Below, one piece after another: positions 59,203 to 64,000 of a stretch of DNA of 64,000 nt; positions within the stretch are counted from its first letter, which is position 1; each line of letters begins with the position of its first letter. Below the pieces are notes generated by a model that had not been told where the DNA came from, did not search any database, and saw only the letters and a program-made list of their open reading frames with translations. The stretch comes from Kovacikia minuta CCNUW1 (GTDB taxonomy: Bacteria > Cyanobacteriota > Cyanobacteriia > Leptolyngbyales > Leptolyngbyaceae). A program made the translations under genes and the position numbers. The stretch is from assembly GCF_020091585.1 (NCBI RefSeq), contig NZ_CP083582.1:1240001-1304000 (forward strand). The letters run 5' to 3'.

Positions 59203-60315
59203 ATGCAATTAAAAGGATTTGACCGTTTCAAATACTGGCTAAGAACAGGACTCACCCTACTGCTAGTAGCCATCCTGTCCTTAGGGTTAGATGCGGCAGC
59301 AAAACGCCCCAGTAGCATGCCCGCTGGAAATGCCATCACGGATGGTCAGACGTTGCTCCGGGATGCCCTTCCAATCAATAATCCAACCATCCGGGAACTG
59401 CAAAGAAGCTTAGAGGACATTTCCACCCAACTGCGGGCAAGTCGGCGTTGGGGGGCTGTTGCTTCAGATGTCAGCAAAGCCACCAGAATCCTGAACGATA
59501 AGCAGTCAGCCCTGCTGGCCAGCATTCCAGAAGCAAAACAAGCCGAAGCGGAAAGCTTGATTGCCCAATTAAAAGACGGCATCACTAATATTCAAGGATT
59601 TTTGGAAGCAAAGGATAGGGAGCAAACCCTGCTCCAACGAGCTGCACTGCTGGATTTGGTTGGGCAATTGGAAGAAGACATGGTGCAGCAATTTCCCTTT
59701 GAAGTGCCCTCCGCCTACAGCAATCTGCCCCAACTAAAGGGGCGTGCCACGATCGAATTTACTACCAGCAAGGGCAAAGTGACCGCTGTAGTAGATGGCT
59801 ACAGTGCCCCTGTAACCGCAGGCAATTTCGTCGATCTGGTACAACGTGGGTTTTACAATGGCTTACCTTTCACCCGCGCGGAAGAATCCTATGTGCTCCA
59901 GGTAGGCGATCCACCTGGGTCAGAAGTTGGATTTATTGACCCGAAGACAAAACAATACCGGGCAATTCCTCTGGAGGTGTTGGTGCAGGGAGATGAAGTC
60001 CCTACCTATGGGATTACCCTGGAGGACGCTGGACGGTACAAAGATCTGCCAGTTTTGCCCTTTTCCGCTTACGGTGCCCTGGCAATGGCACGTCCCGGTG
60101 ATGACCCCAATGGCGGTTCCTCCCAGTTTTTCTTTTTCCTATTTGAACCGGAGCTGACCCCGGCAGGACTCAACCTGCTGGATGGGCGCTATTCCATATT
60201 TGGTTTCGTGGTTGAAGGTAAAGAAGTACTTGGAAAACTGAAAGCAGGAGACAAAATTGAATCTGCAAAAGTCATTCGTGGTTTAGATCATCTGGTGCCG
60301 CCACAGGCAGCCTAG
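59203..60315 (+). CDS. TLP40-like cyclophilin-type peptidyl-prolyl isomerase, exported
   Basis: 370 residues. A signal-like segment (WLRTGLTLLLVAILSLGLDA) is followed by a helical coiled region with a leucine-rich stretch (TIRELQRSLEDISTQLRASR; EAESLIAQLKDGITNIQGFL). The cyclophilin domain is at about 195-365 (RATIEFTTSKGKVTAVVDGY, APVTAGNFVDLVQRGFYNGL, PNGGSSQFFFFLF, LLDGRYSIFGFVVEGKEVLG). This is the arrangement of thylakoid-lumen TLP40, which assists photosystem II turnover. The next gene starts 12 bp downstream. Confidence 0.9.
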   Translation: MQLKGFDRFKYWLRTGLTLLLVAILSLGLDAAAKRPSSMPAGNAITDGQTLLRDALPINNPTIRELQRSLEDISTQLRASRRWGAVASDVSKATRILNDKQSALLASIPEAKQAEAESLIAQLKDGITNIQGFLEAKDREQTLLQRAALLDLVGQLEEDMVQQFPFEVPSAYSNLPQLKGRATIEFTTSKGKVTAVVDGYSAPVTAGNFVDLVQRGFYNGLPFTRAEESYVLQVGDPPGSEVGFIDPKTKQYRAIPLEVLVQGDEVPTYGITLEDAGRYKDLPVLPFSAYGALAMARPGDDPNGGSSQFFFFLFEPELTPAGLNLLDGRYSIFGFVVEGKEVLGKLKAGDKIESAKVIRGLDHLVPPQAA

Positions 60316-60327
60316 ACAACTGCCCCT

Positions 60328-60630
60328 ATGCCTATTCTGGAATGGATTGTTGCGGCGGGTGCTTTTTTGCTCGTCGCCTCCACCCTGGCCAATTCCATCA
60401 AATCCAGCCAGCAACAACAACGTCTGGAGCAGGCGTTCTATCAGTTGTTGGAGGCTGAAAATGGCTATATCTCTCTAATTCAGTTGGCAGTAGCTGCCAA
60501 AGTGAATGCAGATTTAGCGAAGCAATATCTCGATGCCCAGGCAAAGGTATTTAAGGCAGAGTTAGAGGTAGATACGGATGGGGATCTGTTTTATCGATTT
60601 CCCAAGTTAAGGCGATCGCAGAACGCTTGA
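60328..60630 (+). CDS. Conserved cyanobacterial small membrane protein
   Basis: 100 residues. One membrane segment at the N-terminus (LEWIVAAGAFLLVASTLANS), then an alpha-helical region (QQQRLEQAFYQLLEAENGYI; QLAVAAKVNADLAKQYLDAQ) resembling a winged-helix fold, ending in DTDGDLFYRFPKL. It probably shares the transcript of the cyclophilin gene (12-bp gap). The family is conserved in cyanobacteria but without a known role. Confidence 0.75.
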   Translation: MPILEWIVAAGAFLLVASTLANSIKSSQQQQRLEQAFYQLLEAENGYISLIQLAVAAKVNADLAKQYLDAQAKVFKAELEVDTDGDLFYRFPKLRRSQNA

Positions 60631-60914
60631 ATTTATATCTCGCTTTTTGGGGAACTATGAGAGATGGTAGGAGCTAGGAGCTAAAGACATTTCTTGCAGC
60701 CCCCTAATTGCCAATCCCCTATCCCGATGGAGCCAGTTTTTGCTGATTAAACTGTTAAATGGGGGATCATAGAAAATACAGAGCGCAGTCCTGGCTACAA
60801 GCGTTAGTTCAGTTGTAGTCATAATTCCTGTGCCCCTGACTTATCAATCCCGACTACCTGACACCTGGCACCCGTCATCTGCACCTGCTTCCACCTAGTA
60901 AGAGGTAACCCCGG
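60631..60914. other. Intergenic region before corA
   Basis: No gene seen. It contains a short repeat (AGGAGCTAGGAGCTA) near 60670 and an AAGAGG ribosome-binding-like site just before the ATG at 60915. Confidence 0.4.
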
Positions 60915-62136
60915 ATGGTTGAGAACCGCACCTATATCGCCGCACCGGCAACCACCGACGAACCTGAAGAGGAAGAGTCCTACGCGGACGACTACTTTTA
61001 CGATGAACCGGGTAGCGTACCAGGGACACTCACGATCGCCCTGGATGCTGAACCTCCCGTTATTGTTCTGATTGACTACAACGAAACCACTGCTGTCCGC
61101 AAAGAAGTAGAACGACCAGAAGATATCGCCCCTTATCTGGATAGTGAGTCAGTCTCTTGGGTGGATGTCAAAGGGTTAGGCAGTGAAGATATTTTGCAGC
61201 GAGTTGGAACCGTATTTAATCTTCATCCCCTGGTTTTGGAAGATGTCGTCAATGTGCCCCAGCGTCCCAAAGTAGAAGAATTTGATGATCAACTCCTGAT
61301 CATTGCCCGCATGGTGACTTTAAAAAAATCAGGAAGCGGCTTTGTCAATGAACAGGTCAGCTTGATCCTGGGACAGCACTATTTACTGACCGTTCAGGAA
61401 GAGCCAGAATACGACTCCTTTGGACCGATCCGAGAGCGGATTCGCCTCAACAAAGGAACCATTCGCCGCCACGGAGCAGATTACCTCGCCTATGCATTAA
61501 TTGACTCAATTGTGGATGGCCTTTTTCCCAGTGCTAGAAACCTATGGGGAACAACTAGAAGAATTGGAAGATGAAGTCGTTGCCAATCCGACGCGCCAAA
61601 CCCTTGAAAGAATTCATTCGCTAAAACGTCAACTCCTGATGTTGCGACGGGCAATCTGGCCCCAACGCGATGCCATCAACTCTTTAATTCGGGACGGGAA
61701 TGAGCTGATCAGTTCCGATGTTCGTGTTTATTTAAGAGACTGCTACGACCACACGATTCAAGTCCTGGATATGGTTGAGACCTACCGGGAGTTGGCTTCC
61801 AGTTTAATGGATGTCTACCTATCCTCAATTAGCAACAAGATGAACGAGGTGATGAAGCTCCTCACGGTTATCTCCTCCATCTTCATTCCGTTAACCTTTA
61901 TTGCTGGGGTTTACGGCATGAACTTCAACCCCGACAAGTCTCCTTTTAACATGCCCGAACTGAACTGGTACTGGGGCTACCCGGTTTGCCTCGCCGTAAT
62001 GGTTACAACGGGTATTGTAATGGTCTTTTTCTTCTGGCGGCGGGGCTGGTTCGAAAACTTTTCCACAATCACAGTGAAAGAGCAATATAAAGAGAACGCG
62101 GTTAAAAAATTTCTTAAGGGGTTGCGTCGTCAATGA
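60915..62136 (+). pseudogene. corA: CorA magnesium transporter gene with a single-base frameshift
   Basis: Two overlapping frames (60915-61574 and 61501-62136) together encode one CorA protein of about 405 residues. N-part: VSWVDVKGLGSEDILQRVGT, LHPLVLEDVVNVPQRPKVEE, LLTVQEEPEYDSFGPIRERI. After LAYALIDSIVDG the frame derails at GGCCTTTTTCCC. Removing one C of the pair at 61520-61521 gives FFPVLETYGEQLEELEDEV in frame with the rest, including the pore signature YGMNFNPD and two C-terminal membrane helices. It is either a real disabling insertion or a sequence error. Confidence 0.9.
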
Positions 62137-62837
62137 ACCCTGTCGATCCAATCATTCTTACGGCTTACCTGATCTGTCTTGCCTATTTCATCTATAAAAT
62201 CATTGATTCCTTTAATGATGAGTACACCGCTCGTGTTGATGAAGAGCCACTAAAGCAGCATTTATCAGACAATAATTTACAAGATGTGATTGGCATCAGT
62301 TTTGGGTTTGCTAAACGGTACGAATTCAACAAACTCGATCGCCTTCCCATCAGTATCAGCAATAAATCAAATAATTATTCCATTTATGTCGATTGGGACT
62401 ACAGTACGTTTACCGATTTCGAGAAGCGCGCCCGCCGGGTTACCCGCTTAGCTCCTGGGACAACGTTAGATCTATCTCAAACCCAGGTATTTAGTGCCGT
62501 TGCTCCTAATACAACCTTAAAAGAAACCATTACGGCTGAAGATTTGCTGCAACGAAAAGGAGAACGCAAAGACGATAAATTAGACACGGCTTCCCCCCTG
62601 AACTTAGAGGTAGAAATTACAAAACCGCTGGTTGATTTAACCAAGCCCCCCGACTCCATCAAAAAACAGTTTCAAAAATTTAAAAAGCGAAAAGCAGACC
62701 TGGACTTTTCTCTGGAACTGGTGTTTCGAGTTGTCGGTCCGGATCGGGCATTAAGCGGCGATCGTATCCGCATTCCCTGCAAGTTCATCCTCAAAAAACT
62801 CCCCTGGACTGCGGGCTTACCCTGGAATCCAAAATAG
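62133..62837 (+). CDS. Conserved hypothetical protein with N-terminal membrane anchor
   Basis: 234 residues. A membrane segment (IILTAYLICLAYFIYKIIDS) is followed by a soluble beta-rich part (GFAKRYEFNKLDRLPISISN, YSIYVDWDYSTFTDFEKRAR, LDFSLELVFRVVGPDRALSG). It overlaps the corA stop by 4 bp (ATGA), so the two genes are translationally coupled. I do not recognise the family; the coupling suggests a role with the magnesium transporter or in the membrane. Confidence 0.65.
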   Translation: MNPVDPIILTAYLICLAYFIYKIIDSFNDEYTARVDEEPLKQHLSDNNLQDVIGISFGFAKRYEFNKLDRLPISISNKSNNYSIYVDWDYSTFTDFEKRARRVTRLAPGTTLDLSQTQVFSAVAPNTTLKETITAEDLLQRKGERKDDKLDTASPLNLEVEITKPLVDLTKPPDSIKKQFQKFKKRKADLDFSLELVFRVVGPDRALSGDRIRIPCKFILKKLPWTAGLPWNPK

Positions 62838-62909
62838 AGATACAGCCCCCACTTTTCCGAAATTCATCCCCCATTTCCCCTCTCCCTCCTTTACCGATAA
62901 ACTGAACCT

Positions 62910-63384
62910 GGGGAGAGTAAGCGCAGGTGGTTGCAGTCGCTCAAAGAGCCTTCGGGTTCTTGAAGGTGGCTGAGGAAAGTCCGGGCTTCCCAAAGACCAA
63001 ACTTGCTGGGTAACGCCCAGTGCGGGTGACCGTGAGGATAGTGCCACAGAAACATACCGCCAATGGGAGGGATGAAGGATGGGGGATGGGGGATGAATTT
63101 CCTCCCTCATCCCTCCGATCTCATCCCTCCACAGGTAAGGGTGCAAAGGTGCGGTAAGAGCGCACCAGCAGTATCGAGAGGTGCTGGCTCGGTAAACCCC
63201 GGTTGGAAGCAAGGCCGCGGAACAACGGTTGGTCTTTTCCCAGTTCCATTGCAGAAGTAGGGGTTCCTGCTTCTGCCAGCCCGCTTGAGGTGTTTGGTAA
63301 CAAACATCCCAGATAGATAACCGCCCTCCCGATTGCATGGCATTCAGGACAACAGAACCCGGCTTATGTCTTGCTCTTCCCCTT
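62910..63384 (+). ncRNA. rnpB: RNase P RNA, type A, with repeat insertion
   Basis: Helix P1 is formed by GGGGAGAGTAAG (62910-62921) with CTTGCTCTTCCCC (63370-63382). The conserved core GAGGAAAGTCCGGGC is at 62972-62986 and its partner ACAGAACCCGGCTTA at 63352-63366, with AGAAACATACCGCC, GGTAAGGGTGCAAAGGTG and GGTAAACCCCG in between. It matures the 5' ends of tRNAs. A T run follows directly (TTTTCCC). At about 63062-63131 opposed heptamer tracts extend one helix, a feature known from other cyanobacterial rnpB genes. Confidence 0.95.
63062..63131. repeat. Heptamer tracts forming an extra hairpin within rnpB
   Basis: GGGATGAAGGATGGGGGATG on one side and CTCATCCCTCC units on the other pair to lengthen the RNase P RNA helix at this place. 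Published work reports short tandem repeats in rnpB of heterocyst-forming cyanobacteria at a comparable helix. Confidence 0.75.
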
Positions 63385-63601
63385 TTCCCAATCCCAACAG
63401 GAGATCAACGTTCGGATTTCAGATTTATGGAAGCTTGTGATTAAGTTCAATAAACATATAGATTCAGCAAAGCAATCCTGGATGAACGGTGTGATACTTT
63501 AAACCTGCATTAGGATTAATTCACGGAGAGCCAGTCTGTCCGCAGTCATGTCACAGGATTCGTAAGGTAAGCGTGTGCATAGCTCGACTTCCCACTTTGC
63601 A

Positions 63602-64000
63602 ATGACAAACGAGTCAGGAACTGCGCCCGACTTCTGCTCACTCCTGGCAATTAGTGAACATAAACGGAGTGGTTTAATTCTGTGTAAGTCTTACCACGCA
63701 GAATTTGCCGGTCCCGGTGCAGCCGTTAGTACGGTTGTGGATCAATACTGTTTAGGAATTATTGCGATCGGCTCTCCAGAAATTATTGAACTGCAAACCC
63801 ACGAAGACCGACGGCAGGCATACGGGCGCAGAATTCAGTGGCAGCGCTGGCTACAACGGATTACCGATCATCCAGACCCAATGCAAAGGGCAGAAAAGCT
63901 ATTCTCCGGTTTTGAGGCATTTTTTGGTGAACAGGTTTTAATCAGGTTGCCGGACGATGTCCTGGCGCTTCTTGCAGGTGTTCTGCCTCAAACGATCACC
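63602..64000 (+). CDS. Conserved cyanobacterial hypothetical protein, 3' end off window
   Basis: The ATG at 63602 (MTNESGTAPDFCSLLAISEH) opens a frame that stays open to the window edge (133 codons), so the gene is partial. Segments such as YCLGIIAIGSPEIIELQTHE, DRRQAYGRRIQWQRWLQRIT and FFGEQVLIRLPDDVLALLAG look like a well-conserved protein, but I cannot name a function. It lies 220 bp after rnpB. Confidence 0.65.
   Translation, partial: MTNESGTAPDFCSLLAISEHKRSGLILCKSYHAEFAGPGAAVSTVVDQYCLGIIAIGSPEIIELQTHEDRRQAYGRRIQWQRWLQRITDHPDPMQRAEKLFSGFEAFFGEQVLIRLPDDVLALLAGVLPQTIT

Overview
The window reads as chromosomal DNA of a cyanobacterium, probably filamentous. The octamer GCGATCGC (HIP1) is scattered through almost every gene. 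The intergenic spaces on the right carry heptamer-type short tandem repeats (GGATGAA, GGTGTCA, CTACCAC). Several genes are typical of cyanobacteria: a helical carotenoid protein, a TLP40-like cyclophilin, the efp-accB pair, a DASH cryptochrome and an rnpB gene carrying a tandem-repeat insertion. No 16S or other species marker is present, so the genus cannot be fixed.

The window divides at about position 38,590, where the 3' part of a tRNA-Ser(CGA) gene (anticodon arm, variable arm, T arm, 3' acceptor strand) stands without its 5' part. This is what one end of an element integrated into a tRNA gene looks like. I read positions 1 to about 38,590 as accessory or island DNA and the rest as core chromosome. 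No integrase is visible; it may lie beyond the left edge.

Accessory half. Positions 1-2,561: winged-helix, ribbon-helix-helix and XRE regulators and a Uma2 nuclease. Positions 2,953-8,066: a STAND-NTPase locus in which two neighbouring proteins share a glycine-rich N-terminal tag; the NTPase gene is cut by an IS30-family element with intact inverted repeats and an AAC target duplication. Positions 8,200-14,470: small genes around two unusual regulatory or noncoding loci, namely an array of CACTAAAAATAGTG-type palindromes beside a strikingly T-poor transcribed strand, and GTCCTACAGGAC palindromes around and inside a helix-turn-helix gene. Positions 14,500-18,616: phased decamer repeats, a ParDE toxin-antitoxin pair, a secreted M23 peptidase, a NucA-type nuclease and a GNAT operon. 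Positions 19,532-27,896: a large leftward operon with the architecture of the vWA-MoxR-VMAP conflict systems, combined with a trypsin-like protease and an iSTAND protein that share an effector-associated coiled-coil domain. A divergent operon (28,147-30,250) ends in a pentapeptide-repeat protein. Positions 32,790-38,337: an uncharacterised, tightly overlapping seven-gene operon with a HerA/TraD-like ATPase, an ExeA-like AAA protein, a DUF457 membrane protein, an HlyD-like lipoprotein and a secreted coiled-coil protein.

Core half. Housekeeping and stress genes: helical carotenoid protein, an NDH-type oxidoreductase that appears to have lost its SelD domain, cupredoxin, SSB, alcohol dehydrogenase, two VOC proteins, a glutamine-synthetase-like enzyme, an adenylate-forming enzyme, DASH cryptochrome, M48 and M50 proteases, a Rieske protein, efp-accB, cyclophilin, CorA and rnpB.

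Two features run across the window. Six conserved genes are each broken by what looks like a single extra base, which could be real decay or assembly error. Intergenic-type tandem repeats also occur in frame inside four coding sequences and inside rnpB.
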